From the NCBI GenBank assembly GCA_902478945.1, contig CABSMX010000022.1, positions 1-23,584 on the forward strand: 23,584 nucleotides of DNA. Reading direction: 5' to 3'. Under the pieces are notes generated by a model that saw nothing but the letters and a program-made list of their open reading frames with translations, was not told where the DNA came from and did not search any database. The position numbers were made by a program, and so were the translations under genes. Shown one piece after another: positions 12,543 to 22,661 of the stretch. Every line of letters begins with the position of its first letter. Position 1 is the stretch's first letter. Source of the DNA: an uncultured Collinsella sp. Lineage in GTDB: Bacteria; Actinomycetota; Coriobacteriia; Coriobacteriales; Coriobacteriaceae.

Positions 12543-15257
12543 ATGGCAAAAGTCCGTGTGTCCACCCTGGCCAAAGAGTTCGGCATGACCTCCAAGGAAC
12601 TGATGGGTCATCTCACCGAAATGAAGATTCCCGCTAAGTCCGCTTCCTCCGCTCTGGAGGACGCTTATGTCGCCATGGTCCGCAAGCAGCTCGCCTCGGT
12701 GATCGAGGCTCGCGCCAAGGAAGTCGAGGCCGCCAAGCAGGCCGAGGAGGAGGCAGCCGCCGCCGAGGAGGCAGCGCGCGCTGCCGAGGCCGAGCGTGAG
12801 CCCACCGCCGCCGAGAAGGCACGCGAGGAGGAGCGCCGCCAGTTCGCCGCCGCCCAGGCTGCCGAGGAGGCCGCCCGCGCCGAGGCCGAGGCCAAGAAGA
12901 AGGCCGAGCAGGAGCGCCTTGCCCGCGAGAAGGAGGAGGCTGCCCGCGAGGCCCAGCGCCGCGCCGTCCCCGCTTCCGACTCCGGTTCGCGCTTCCGTTC
13001 GCTGCTCGACCAGATCGCCGCACAGGAGACCGTGCTCAAGGAGAAGAAGGACGCCGAGGAGAAGGCCAAGGCCGAGCGCGCCTCCGAGCGCGGCAACCGT
13101 CGTGGCGGCAACAACGACCGTCGCGGTGGCCGTCGTAACGATCGCAACGCCTCCGACAGCAACTCCGAGCGTAACGCCTCCGAGAGCCGTCCGCACAGCC
13201 ATCGCACCAACGCCAGCAACAACGTCGCTGCCGGTATGGACTTCCCCAACCCCGATAAGCAGGGCAAGGGTAAGAAGCGCAAGGGCGGTCACGGCAACGA
13301 TGAGGACCACTACAGCCGCATGGCTCGTGAGGCCGAGGAGTACAGTCGCGAGAAGGTGCTCGAGGAGGCTCGTGCCGCCGTCGAGGAGGCCTCTCGCGAG
13401 TCCACTGGTCGCCGCAAAAAGCGCAAAGAGAAGCGCGAGCGCGAGGCCGCAAAGGCTCAGGAGGAGCGCAAGATTGAGGAGGCGCTGGCCCAGGGCGTGA
13501 ACCCCGAGGAGCTCGACGCCATCAAGGTCTCCCAGGGCGTTACCGTCCAGGAGCTCGCCGAGGCGCTCGACGTTCCGGCCAACGACATCATCAAGCGCCT
13601 GTTCCTGCTGGGCACGCCGCTTACCATGACGCAGTCCATGTCCGACGACCTCGTCGAGCTCGTTGCCGACGACCTGGGTCGCCAGATCAAGATCATCACC
13701 CCCGAGGAGGAGAACACCTTCTCGTTCTATGACGATCCCGCCGACCTTAAGCCGCGCGCCCCGGTCGTCACCGTCATGGGCCACGTCGACCACGGCAAGA
13801 CGAGCCTGCTCGACGCCATCCGCCACACCGGTGTCGCTGCCGGCGAGGCGGGCGGCATCACTCAGGCCATCGGCGCTTCGCAGGTCATGATCAACGACCG
13901 CAAGATCACCTTCATCGATACCCCGGGCCACGCCACCTTTACGGCTATGCGTGCCCGCGGCGCCAAGGTGACCGACATCGTCATCCTAATCGTGGCTGCC
14001 GACGACGGCGTCATGCCTCAGACCATCGAGTCGATCAACCACGCCAAGGCCGCCGGCGTACCCATCGTCGTCGCCGTCAACAAGATTGATAAGCCGGGCG
14101 CCAACCCCGACCGCGTGCGCCAGGAGCTCACCGAGTACGGCATCATCCCCGAGGAGTGGGGCGGACAGAACATGTTCGTCAACATCTCGGCCAAGCAGAA
14201 GATCGGTATCGACGACCTGCTCGAGACCGTGCTGCTCCAGGCCGACGTGCTCGAGCTCAAGGCCAACCCCGACACCTTTGCCTCCGGTAACGTCCTCGAG
14301 GCTAAGCTCGACAAGGGCCGCGGTTCGGTTGCCACGGTTCTCGTGACACGCGGTACCCTGCACGTGGGCGATACGCTGGTCGCCGGCCTTACCTACGGCC
14401 GCGTCCGCGCCATGCTCGACCCCAAGGGCAATGCCGTCACCGAGGCCGGCCCCTCCGACGCCGTCGAGATCCTGGGCCTGCAGTCCGTGCCCAACGCCGG
14501 TGACGAGTTCCGCGTGTTCGAGGATGAGCGCGAGGCTCGCGCCCTGGCGGATGAGCGTTCGCTCAAGGCCCGTATCGAGGAGCAGAGCCGCGTGAAGCAC
14601 GTCACGCTCGAGAACCTCTTCGAGACCATCGCCGATGCCGAGGTCAAGGAGCTCAACCTGATCATCAAGGCCGACGTCCAGGGTTCCATCGAGGCCCTTC
14701 AGGACTCGCTCGACAAGATGGATCAGTCCGAGGTCCGCATCAACACGATCCACTCCGCCGTCGGTGCCATCAACGAGACCGACGTCGTCCTGGCCGACGC
14801 CTCCAACGCCATCATCATCGGCTTTGGCGTGCGTCCCGACGGCAAGGCCCGCTCCGCAGCCGAGCGCGAGGGCGTCGAGATTCGTTGCTACGACGTTATC
14901 TATAAGTGCCTCGAGGAGCTCGACGCTGCCCGCATCGGCATGCTCAAGCCCACCGAGGTCGAGGTCTCCACGGGTACCGCGACCGTCCTGGACACCTTCA
15001 AGGTGCCCAAAGTCGGCATCGCCGCCGGTGTCCGCGTCGAGGAGGGCGAGATCGCCGCGACCGATTCCGTGCGCCTGGTGCGTGACGGCATTGTGGTCTT
15101 CAACGGCAAGATTGCCTCGATGCGCCACTACAAGGACGAGGCCAAGAGCCTCAAGAGCGGTTCCGAGGGCGGCATTGGCCTGGAGAACTTCCAGGACATC
15201 AAGCCCGGCGATCAGATCGAGGGTTACCGCATCGACCAGGTTGCCCGTACCGAGTAG
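12543..15257 (+). CDS. infB: Translation initiation factor IF-2
   Basis: A 904-residue GTPase that brings initiator tRNA to the 30S subunit. An IF2_N domain (residues 1-50, VSTLAKEFGMTSKEL) is followed by a long Ala/Glu/Arg-rich segment (about 55-160) likely to be a helical linker, then a basic Asn/Arg/Ser-rich stretch. A second IF2_N-like domain starts near residue 325 (GVTVQELAEALDVP). The G domain has GHVDHGKT at 413-420, DTPGHATF, NKID and the SAK motif. Domains II, III and the initiator-tRNA-binding IV follow to the end. The start ATG is preceded by AGGTGA. The ylxR gene often found between nusA and infB is absent. Confidence 0.96.
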   Translation: MAKVRVSTLAKEFGMTSKELMGHLTEMKIPAKSASSALEDAYVAMVRKQLASVIEARAKEVEAAKQAEEEAAAAEEAARAAEAEREPTAAEKAREEERRQFAAAQAAEEAARAEAEAKKKAEQERLAREKEEAAREAQRRAVPASDSGSRFRSLLDQIAAQETVLKEKKDAEEKAKAERASERGNRRGGNNDRRGGRRNDRNASDSNSERNASESRPHSHRTNASNNVAAGMDFPNPDKQGKGKKRKGGHGNDEDHYSRMAREAEEYSREKVLEEARAAVEEASRESTGRRKKRKEKREREAAKAQEERKIEEALAQGVNPEELDAIKVSQGVTVQELAEALDVPANDIIKRLFLLGTPLTMTQSMSDDLVELVADDLGRQIKIITPEEENTFSFYDDPADLKPRAPVVTVMGHVDHGKTSLLDAIRHTGVAAGEAGGITQAIGASQVMINDRKITFIDTPGHATFTAMRARGAKVTDIVILIVAADDGVMPQTIESINHAKAAGVPIVVAVNKIDKPGANPDRVRQELTEYGIIPEEWGGQNMFVNISAKQKIGIDDLLETVLLQADVLELKANPDTFASGNVLEAKLDKGRGSVATVLVTRGTLHVGDTLVAGLTYGRVRAMLDPKGNAVTEAGPSDAVEILGLQSVPNAGDEFRVFEDEREARALADERSLKARIEEQSRVKHVTLENLFETIADAEVKELNLIIKADVQGSIEALQDSLDKMDQSEVRINTIHSAVGAINETDVVLADASNAIIIGFGVRPDGKARSAAEREGVEIRCYDVIYKCLEELDAARIGMLKPTEVEVSTGTATVLDTFKVPKVGIAAGVRVEEGEIAATDSVRLVRDGIVVFNGKIASMRHYKDEAKSLKSGSEGGIGLENFQDIKPGDQIEGYRIDQVARTE

Positions 15258-15268
15258 GGGGTAGCGCT

Positions 15269-15679
15269 ATGAAGCAAACGCAGGCAACCCGCCGTTTGGG
15301 CGAGCAGCTTCGCGAGAAGCTTGGTTATATCCTGCTCTTTGAGGTTTCCGATCCGCGTCTCGACCTGGTCACCCTGACTGCGGTCGAGGTCGCGGTGGAC
15401 CGTTCGTTCGCACGCGTGTACGTGTCGTGCGATGCGAGCCGCTACGATGAGGTCATGGAGGCGCTTGCCAGCGCCAAGGGCCGTATTCGCAGCCTGTTGG
15501 CTCGCTCGCTCGATTGGCGCGTCACGCCCGAGCTCGATTTTCGCATCGATCGCTCGACCGATGAGGCCGAGCGCATCACGCGTGCGCTGGAAAACGTTCC
15601 GGCCACGCTTGCGATCGAAAAGGACGAGGACGGCTACCCCATAGCGGATGCCGCCCAGGAGGCAGCTTTAGATGACTAA
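15269..15679 (+). CDS. rbfA: Ribosome-binding factor A
   Basis: A 136-residue KH-fold protein that assists late 30S maturation near the 16S rRNA 5' helix. The N-terminal helix QATRRLGEQLREKLG, the segment VSDPRLDLVTLTAVEVAVDRSFARVYV and the LDWRVTPELDFRIDRSTDEAERI end match the family. The start ATG lies 11 bases after the infB stop with GGGGG upstream. The acidic C-terminal tail is a usual extension. Its last 8 bases overlap the next gene, suggesting coupled translation. Confidence 0.92.
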   Translation: MKQTQATRRLGEQLREKLGYILLFEVSDPRLDLVTLTAVEVAVDRSFARVYVSCDASRYDEVMEALASAKGRIRSLLARSLDWRVTPELDFRIDRSTDEAERITRALENVPATLAIEKDEDGYPIADAAQEAALDD

Positions 15680-16715
15680 TTCCGCCGATCTCGCCTCGTG
15701 CGAGTCTGCAGATATTAAACGACGCATCCTCGAGCTCATCGAGGGTGCGTCCTCCATTGCGATCTCGGGTCACACCTCTCCCGACGGCGATGCCCTGGGC
15801 TCCGTGTTGGGCCTGGGCCTTTCGCTTATGAAGGTGTTCCCCGACAAGGACATCGCCCTGCTGCTGGCAGACGACGATCCCGTTCCGCGCATCTACCGTT
15901 TTATGGAGGGCGCCGATCTGCTGGTGCCGGCATCTGCCTACACCGGCAACCCGGACCTGTTCATTTCGGTAGACGTGCCGGTCGTCGAGCGCCTCAATAA
16001 TTCCGCCGAGGTGTTGCGTCGTTCGGCTCACGTGGCGTGCTTTGACCATCACCCGGCACGCGAGGAGTTTGCCGAGGTCAGCCTTAGGTGTGTCAATGCC
16101 GCTGCTTGCGCCATGATCATCGACCGCTTTTTGGCCGATTGCGGTATTACCGCAAGCGACAGCATCGCCACCTGCCTGCTGTGCGGTCTGGTCACCGACA
16201 CCGGTCGTTTTCAGTATCAGAACGCCGATGCTGCAGCGTTTCATGCCGCCTCGCGTCTGGTGGCGCACGGTGCCGATCCGGCGCGCGTCGCGCTCGAGGT
16301 CTACCAGAGCATGCGTGTCGAGTTCTTGCACCTCAAGTCCATCGTCATGGGTCGCATCAAGACGGTCGCGCGCGGGCGCGTGGCATATAGCTACGCGTAC
16401 GAGAGTGACCTCAAGGAATGCGGCGTCACCTCGGATGAGTGCGACGGCCTGGTCGATGTGGTGCGCTCGGTGATGGGCGTCGAGGTCTGCCTGTTCCTTA
16501 AGGGCATCGAGGGCGATACTAAGGTGCGCGGCAACCTGCGCTCCAAGGGCGATCTTGATGTTTCCGAGATTGCGGCCAACTTTGGCGGAGGTGGGCACCA
16601 CGCTGCCGCCGGCTTTACCAACGCCGGAACGATTTCCGAGACGCTCACCGCGGCACTTCCCATGCTGGCCGAGCTGGTAGGGGAGGATCCCGCTTCGGTG
16701 ACCGTCGAGCTCTAA
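15672..16715 (+). CDS. nrnA: DHH/DHHA1 phosphoesterase, NrnA-type (oligoribonuclease / pAp phosphatase)
   Basis: A 347-residue Mn-dependent phosphoesterase that degrades short RNA oligonucleotides and, in many relatives, 3'-phosphoadenosine 5'-phosphate. The DHH domain has the first metal motif HTSPDGDALGS (His34, Asp38, Asp40), an Asp at the DVP motif (Asp101) and the DHH triad at 125-127 (CFDHHPAR). The DHHA1 domain carries GGGGHHAAAG at residues 305-314, the substrate-binding loop. The start ATG 15672 overlaps rbfA and has AGGAGG at 15657-15662. The place between rbfA and truB is the usual one in Gram-positive bacteria and supports NrnA over other DHH proteins. Confidence 0.9.
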   Translation: MTNSADLASCESADIKRRILELIEGASSIAISGHTSPDGDALGSVLGLGLSLMKVFPDKDIALLLADDDPVPRIYRFMEGADLLVPASAYTGNPDLFISVDVPVVERLNNSAEVLRRSAHVACFDHHPAREEFAEVSLRCVNAAACAMIIDRFLADCGITASDSIATCLLCGLVTDTGRFQYQNADAAAFHAASRLVAHGADPARVALEVYQSMRVEFLHLKSIVMGRIKTVARGRVAYSYAYESDLKECGVTSDECDGLVDVVRSVMGVEVCLFLKGIEGDTKVRGNLRSKGDLDVSEIAANFGGGGHHAAAGFTNAGTISETLTAALPMLAELVGEDPASVTVEL

Positions 16716-16730
16716 CTTTTTGGATGGTAC

Positions 16731-17663
16731 ATGGCTCGTCGTACACCTTCTCAACTCAATATGCTGCTCGCCGTCGATAAGCCGGTGGGCTGCACGTCCC
16801 ACGACGTGGTTTCGCAATGCCGACGCGCCCTCCATGAGCGGCGCGTCGGTCATGCCGGAACGCTCGACCCCATGGCATCGGGTGTCATGGTGGTGGGCGT
16901 AGGCCAGGCAACGCGTCTGCTGGGCATGCTCACGCTCGATACCAAAAGCTACGTCGCCGACATTTCGTTTGGCGTCGAGACCAATACCGATGATGCGGAG
17001 GGCGAGGCCGTCCGCACAGTGCCCATTGCCGCCGACTTGCGCGATCCGGCCTATGCCCGCGAGCGCCTGTGCGCCATGCTGGGCCCTCAGATGCAGGTGC
17101 CGCCGGCGTTTTCGGCCATTTCGGTCAACGGCGTGCGCGCCTATAAGTCTGCGCGCGAGGGCAATGCCGTGTCGCTGCCCCCGCGTCCGGTCGAGGTGTA
17201 CTCCGCTAACCTGATTGCCGTGAGCGGCGAGGGCGAAGCGTGCGTTTGGACCGTGGCGTTTTCGGTGAGTAAGGGCACCTATATCCGTGCGCTCGCTCGC
17301 GACCTGGGTCGTGCCTGCGACAACGCGGCGCATATTTCTGCATTGCGCCGTACGGCCTCCGGTGTTGTTTCCATCGGTGCCTGTCATGCGGTCGAGGAAC
17401 TTTCTGCCGAGTCCGCTGCCGGCTTTGCCCTGGATCCCATTGCGGCACTGGGCGCCACGCGCGTCGACTTGCCGGGTGATCTTGCCGACGATCTGCTGTG
17501 CGGACGTCGTATTCCTATTGAGCGCGCGCTTGCGAGCTTCGATGCGTCGAAGGCGCCGTTTGCGCTGGTGCTCGATGGCGGGCTCAAGGCGCTTGCCCGT
17601 ATCGAGGGCGGCCGCTTTGTTATGGAGCATGTCTTTCCGCAGGCGATCGGCGGTGTTCGATGA
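16731..17663 (+). CDS. truB: tRNA pseudouridine(55) synthase
   Basis: A 310-residue enzyme that makes pseudouridine 55 in the T-loop of tRNA. The N-terminus LLAVDKPVGCTSHDVV and the catalytic motif RVGHAGTLDPMASGVM with Asp46 are typical. Further family segments are YVADISFGVETNTDDAEG, QVPPAFSAISVNG with AYKSAREG, and KGTYIRALARDLG. About 80 C-terminal residues form a PUA-like end. It starts 15 bases after nrnA and its stop TGA is part of an ATGA overlap with ribF, so these two genes are very likely translationally coupled. Confidence 0.95.
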   Translation: MARRTPSQLNMLLAVDKPVGCTSHDVVSQCRRALHERRVGHAGTLDPMASGVMVVGVGQATRLLGMLTLDTKSYVADISFGVETNTDDAEGEAVRTVPIAADLRDPAYARERLCAMLGPQMQVPPAFSAISVNGVRAYKSAREGNAVSLPPRPVEVYSANLIAVSGEGEACVWTVAFSVSKGTYIRALARDLGRACDNAAHISALRRTASGVVSIGACHAVEELSAESAAGFALDPIAALGATRVDLPGDLADDLLCGRRIPIERALASFDASKAPFALVLDGGLKALARIEGGRFVMEHVFPQAIGGVR

Positions 17664-18667
17664 TGCTGGCCTCCCACGAGCTCGCGCGTATTTTTTTCGC
17701 GGGCGAGTCGGATGAGGCCCGCATCGTCGCCGCCGATGCATTTGATGATTGCGCGTGCCTGGGTGCCGCGTCGATCGCCATCGGCGTGTTCGACGGCGTG
17801 CATCGGGGGCATCGCGAATTGATCGACGCGGTCGTTCGCGATGCGCGTGACCATGGCTGCAAGGCGGTCGTGGTCACCTTCGATCCCGACCCGGACGTGG
17901 TGGTGAGCCCTACGCCCGCGCAAAAATTGATGACGACGGCTGACCGTCTGCATGCCCTGGCTCTCACCGGGGTCGATGCGGTCGTGGCCGTTCCCTTTAC
18001 GCCCGCGGTGGCGGCACTCGACCACGTAGGCTTTCTTAAGCTGCTGTCGCGCGTCGTCGATATCCGCTCGATTCGCGTGGGTAGCGACTTTAGGTTGGGC
18101 CGCGGCGGTGCCTCGGGCGTTGCCGAGATGCAGGCATGGGGAGCCGAGCGCGGCGTTGACGTCTATGGCCACGAGCTGCTGTGCGTCGATGGGCAGACGA
18201 TCTGCGCCACCCGTATTCGCCAGGAGCTGCGCCGGGGTCATGTTGAGCTTGCCGCCGAGCTGCTCGGCCGCCCGTATATGCTGCGAGGTATTGTTGCCGG
18301 CGGTCGTCACCAGGGCTCCGACATGGGTTTTCCCACGGCAAATATTCAGGTGCCCGAGGGCATTCAGGTGCCTGCCGATGGCGTCTACGAGGGCTTGGTG
18401 CTGGTCGACGATACCGTATGGCCTGCCGCCGTCAACGTGGGCCTGCCGCCGACGTATGCCGACGATGCCGCCTCGGCTCATCTCGAGGCCAACTTGATCG
18501 GGTATGCAGGCGACCTGTACGGCGCCTCGGTTTCGCTGGCGTTTACACGTTGGCTGCGCCCGTCGCGCGTGTTCGATTCGCTGGACGAGCTTATCGCGAC
18601 CGTCGAGGGTAATATTGACGATATCCGTCATCATTTGGGTGAGCAGGGGGTGAGCATCCGTGATTAG
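17660..18667 (+). CDS. ribF: Bifunctional riboflavin kinase / FAD synthetase
   Basis: A 335-residue enzyme that converts riboflavin to FMN and FMN to FAD. The N-terminal nucleotidyltransferase domain has GVFDGVHRGH at residues 42-51 and a VTFDPDP strand. The C-terminal kinase domain has GFPTANI at 223-229, NVGLPPTY and the HLEANLIGYAGDLYG segment containing the catalytic glutamate. NVGLPPT differs slightly from the common NIGxxPTF. An extra N-terminal stretch of about 35 residues (LASHELARIFFAGESDEAR) precedes the first motif. The start ATG overlaps truB by 4 bases and the gene overlaps dnaG by 8. Confidence 0.94.
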   Translation: MMLASHELARIFFAGESDEARIVAADAFDDCACLGAASIAIGVFDGVHRGHRELIDAVVRDARDHGCKAVVVTFDPDPDVVVSPTPAQKLMTTADRLHALALTGVDAVVAVPFTPAVAALDHVGFLKLLSRVVDIRSIRVGSDFRLGRGGASGVAEMQAWGAERGVDVYGHELLCVDGQTICATRIRQELRRGHVELAAELLGRPYMLRGIVAGGRHQGSDMGFPTANIQVPEGIQVPADGVYEGLVLVDDTVWPAAVNVGLPPTYADDAASAHLEANLIGYAGDLYGASVSLAFTRWLRPSRVFDSLDELIATVEGNIDDIRHHLGEQGVSIRD

Positions 18668-20771
18668 CGATGAGGAAAAAGACCAGGTGCGCGCTGCGTC
18701 CGACCTGGTTGCCATCGTGCAGGAAACGGTTGAGCTCAAGCCCCGCGGCCATGAGTTTTGGGGTTGCTGCCCCTTTCATGGCGAAAAGACCCCGTCGTTT
18801 CACATTATCCCCGCCACGCAGGTGTGGCACTGCTTTGGCTGTGGCGAGGGCGGCGACGTCTTCACCTACATCATGAAGCGCGAGAACCTGAGCTTCCCTG
18901 AGTCGATTCGCTACCTGGCCGACCGTGCCGGCATTGAGCTGCACGATACCGGCGCCTATCGCGAGCGCGGCACCAAGCGTGCCCGCATCTACGACCTGTG
19001 CGCCGAGACCGCCCAGTTCTACCACACCATGCTCATGCGCGGTAAGGACAGCCGTCCGCGCGAGTATTTCGCCAGCCGCGGTATGGGCGGCGACGTCTGC
19101 CGCCGCTACTGCCTGGGTTTTGCGCCGGGTCGCAACGCGCTGGTGTCGCATCTGTCGCAGGCAGGCTTTACCCCGCAGGAAATGATCGATGCCAACGTGG
19201 CCGTGAGCCGTGGGCGCGGGCAGCTTGCCGACCGTTTTTACGACCGCGTGATGTTTCCCATCTTTGATGAGCAGGGTCATAACATCGCCTTTGGCGGGCG
19301 CATTATGGGCGACGGCCAGCCTAAGTACCTCAACACCGCCGAGACGAGCGTGTTCCATAAAAAGCGAAACCTCTACGGCTTTAACTGGGCTAAGGAGTTT
19401 ATCGTCGCGCAGGATACCGCCATCGTGGTGGAGGGATATACCGACTGTATCGCCTGCTGGGAGGCGGGGATCAAAAACGTCGTCGCCACGCTGGGTACGG
19501 CGTTGACGGAACATCATGTAAAGACGCTCACCCGTTTTGCCAAGCGCATTGTATATATGTTCGATGGCGACGCTGCCGGTCAAAAGGCCGCGCGCCGCGC
19601 GATTCAGTTTATCGAGCAGGATTCGATGGACCTGCGCTGCGTGGTGCTTCCCGACGGCAACGACCCCATGGAGTTCATCACCGCGCATGGTGGCGAGGCG
19701 TTGCAGGCGCGTATCGACGCCGCCGAGCCCCTCATGGACTTTGTGTACCGCTCACTGCAGGAGTCGAGCGACATTTCCACGCCGGGCGGTCGTGCCAAGG
19801 CGCTCGAGGATGCGCTGACGCTCATCTATCCGTTGCGCAATAGCTACATGATCGATACGTACTTTATCCAGATTGCCGACCTGCTGGGGTTGGACTTGGA
19901 GACGGTGCGTTCGAGCTCGGGCCGTGTGTTTCGCGATGTTGCCAAGCGCGAGGACGCCGAGCGTCGTCGCGAGCAGAACTACGAGCGCCAGCGGGCGCAA
20001 ACCGAGCGTGCAGGCAGCGCGGGCGTTCGGGCATCAGGTTCGCAGGGGGTGTCTCGCGGTGTCTGGGCGTCGGGGGTGACGCCGCCGGTGTCCGCACCGG
20101 TCGAGGAAGAGCCGTATGACTATGTGCCGCTTGAGGCCTACGGGGCCGCGCCGGCCGAGGTCGTCGACGATATGCCGCCTATCGATGTGCCGGCTGGTAT
20201 GGATGGCGCGGCGCCGGCCGCCGATGCTTCTGGCGCGTCCGCGCCGACGATGCCAATCGTGCTGACCGACCTGGAGCGAAAGTCTTTGGCGGGGGAGCGC
20301 GAGCTGCTGACGATGCTCACGAGCTATCCCGACCTGTTCCGCACGTATGCCGACCGCATCTGCTCGATCGAGTGGGTAGATCCGCGCCACGAGTCCATCG
20401 CATGGGCCGTGCTCGCGACGCCGCCGGGCACCGACCCCACGGCGTGTATGGATGCGGCGCGCGCGGTGTGTCCCGAGGCAGCGTCGCTTGTCAGCGCCGG
20501 ACGCATTTCGTCGACGAGTAAGCATCCCACCGAGACGAACATCGTGTTTATGCTTGATACCCTTGAGCTCTACACCATCAAGCGCCGCATGCGCGCCGCG
20601 CAGGCAAAGCTTCGTCAGGACCGGTCGCTCGACGATGAGGCGCGCCGTGTGCTGACGATGCAGGCGATGCAAGATTCTCAGCGCCAGCGCGAGCTCCAAA
20701 AGTCGATCGGCGGCGTGGCTGACCCGTTCCGTTTGATCGGTTTGGAGACAACGGGTGCCGATCAGGCCTAG
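18660..20771 (+). CDS. dnaG: DNA primase
   Basis: A 703-residue primase that makes RNA primers at replication forks. The zinc-binding domain has Cys37, His40, Cys58 and Cys61 (CPFH and CFGC). The TOPRIM core has EGYTD at 258-262 and DGDAAG at 302-307. The C-terminal helicase-binding domain begins near residue 540 (LTDLERKSLAGERELL). Between about 440 and 538 lies a long linker rich in Ala, Pro, Gly and acidic residues, which makes the protein longer than typical 580-650 residue primases. GTG 18660 is chosen as start because MISDEEKDQ is the family N-terminus and GGGGGTGAG precedes it. It overlaps ribF by 8 bases. Confidence 0.95.
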   Translation: MISDEEKDQVRAASDLVAIVQETVELKPRGHEFWGCCPFHGEKTPSFHIIPATQVWHCFGCGEGGDVFTYIMKRENLSFPESIRYLADRAGIELHDTGAYRERGTKRARIYDLCAETAQFYHTMLMRGKDSRPREYFASRGMGGDVCRRYCLGFAPGRNALVSHLSQAGFTPQEMIDANVAVSRGRGQLADRFYDRVMFPIFDEQGHNIAFGGRIMGDGQPKYLNTAETSVFHKKRNLYGFNWAKEFIVAQDTAIVVEGYTDCIACWEAGIKNVVATLGTALTEHHVKTLTRFAKRIVYMFDGDAAGQKAARRAIQFIEQDSMDLRCVVLPDGNDPMEFITAHGGEALQARIDAAEPLMDFVYRSLQESSDISTPGGRAKALEDALTLIYPLRNSYMIDTYFIQIADLLGLDLETVRSSSGRVFRDVAKREDAERRREQNYERQRAQTERAGSAGVRASGSQGVSRGVWASGVTPPVSAPVEEEPYDYVPLEAYGAAPAEVVDDMPPIDVPAGMDGAAPAADASGASAPTMPIVLTDLERKSLAGERELLTMLTSYPDLFRTYADRICSIEWVDPRHESIAWAVLATPPGTDPTACMDAARAVCPEAASLVSAGRISSTSKHPTETNIVFMLDTLELYTIKRRMRAAQAKLRQDRSLDDEARRVLTMQAMQDSQRQRELQKSIGGVADPFRLIGLETTGADQA

Positions 20772-20840
20772 ATGTTGTGGTCAACCAGCGTATTTGCGCC
20801 TATATCCAGTCTGATTTTTGGGTATAGACGTCAATGTGTG

Positions 20841-20849
20841 TGCTAAAGT
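20841..20849 (+). promoter_or_regulatory. Possible extended -10 promoter for rpoD
   Basis: TGCTAAAGT reads as an extended -10 element (TGN then TAAAGT) about 33 bases before the rpoD start. No -35 stands out at the right distance. No terminator is seen between dnaG and rpoD, so read-through from dnaG is also likely. Confidence 0.35.
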
Positions 20850-20881
20850 AATGAGTCCTGTGGACTATGAAGGGAGAATCT

Positions 20882-22228
<1,347 letters not shown>

Positions 22229-22241
22229 CCTCGCAAGCAAG

Positions 22242-22276
22242 AAGCGCCCTCAAGCACATCCGCTTGGGGGCGCTTT
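22242..22276 (+). terminator. Terminator after rpoD
   Basis: AAGCGCCCTCAAGC (22242-22255) pairs with 22262-22275 over 14 bp with one wobble around a six-base loop. Only a short T-run follows (22274-22276). It starts 14 bases after the rpoD stop. Confidence 0.82.
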
Positions 22277-22280
22277 CATG

Positions 22281-22308
22281 TAGTCATTGGGGACGTCCCC
22301 AATGACTA
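22281..22308. repeat. Perfect 28-bp palindrome
   Basis: The 28 bases equal their own reverse complement, with 14-base arms (TAGTCATTGGGGAC and its complement) and no loop. It lies five bases after the rpoD terminator and about 27 bases before the tRNA promoter. Possible roles are a protein-binding site or a dispersed palindromic element. Confidence 0.9.
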
Positions 22309-22334
22309 GGTCGGAAAAATTCTCAAAAAAGTTC

Positions 22335-22362
22335 TTGCCCTAAGCTGATTCGTCCGTATAAT
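22335..22362 (+). promoter_or_regulatory. Promoter of tRNA-Asn
   Basis: TTGCCC (22335-22340), a 16-base spacer and a perfect -10 TATAAT (22357-22362). Transcription would start near 22369, giving a short 5' leader before the tRNA at 22393. Confidence 0.78.
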
Positions 22363-22392
22363 AAACTTCGTTGCTTGAGAGCACGCACCTAT

Positions 22393-22467
22393 TCCTCGGT
22401 AGCTCAATGGTAGAGCACGCGGCTGTTAACCGCGCTGTTGTAGGTTCGAGTCCTACCCGGGGAGCCA
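22393..22467 (+). tRNA. tRNA-Asn(GTT)
   Basis: A full cloverleaf can be drawn. Acceptor 22393-22399 pairs with 22457-22463 with one T-G pair, D-stem is GCTC/GAGC, anticodon stem is CGCGG/CCGCG around loop CTGTTAA, T-stem is GTAGG/CCTAC with loop TTCGAGT. The anticodon GTT is at 22425-22427 and specifies asparagine. The discriminator is G22464 and the CCA end is encoded (22465-22467). Confidence 0.97.
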
Positions 22468-22473
22468 GGTTGT

Positions 22474-22503
22474 AAAACCCGTCGCTTATGCGGCGGGTTT
22501 TTT
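22474..22503 (+). terminator. Terminator of tRNA-Asn
   Basis: AAAACCCGTCGC (22474-22485) pairs with 22490-22501 with one wobble around TTAT. Six T residues run from 22498 to 22503. It starts seven bases after the tRNA CCA end. Confidence 0.93.
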
Positions 22504-22661
22504 CATGCCGCGATCTCCTAGCGCGAACGTTGCCATATCAACATTTCGTGTCGAGGATGTAATCCCGCGGCCCACCACCTCAACACGGCGCGGTCGTTGT
22601 AGAATATTGCAATGATTGCTCCCACGAGATGGTGCCGCGAGCACCAGATAAGGAGATTCTT

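Noticed and set aside
12720..12960. Repeat array in infB
   Set aside because: The repeated GCC/GAG triplets encode an Ala/Glu-rich helical linker common in IF-2 and are not a DNA repeat element.
20867..20881. ATG 20867 as the rpoD start
   Set aside because: No ribosome site precedes it, whereas AGGGAG is well placed for GTG 20882.
22600..22605. TAGAAT as a -10 for the Gls24-family gene
   Set aside because: The -10 is reasonable but no -35 or extended -10 accompanies it, so I did not list a promoter.
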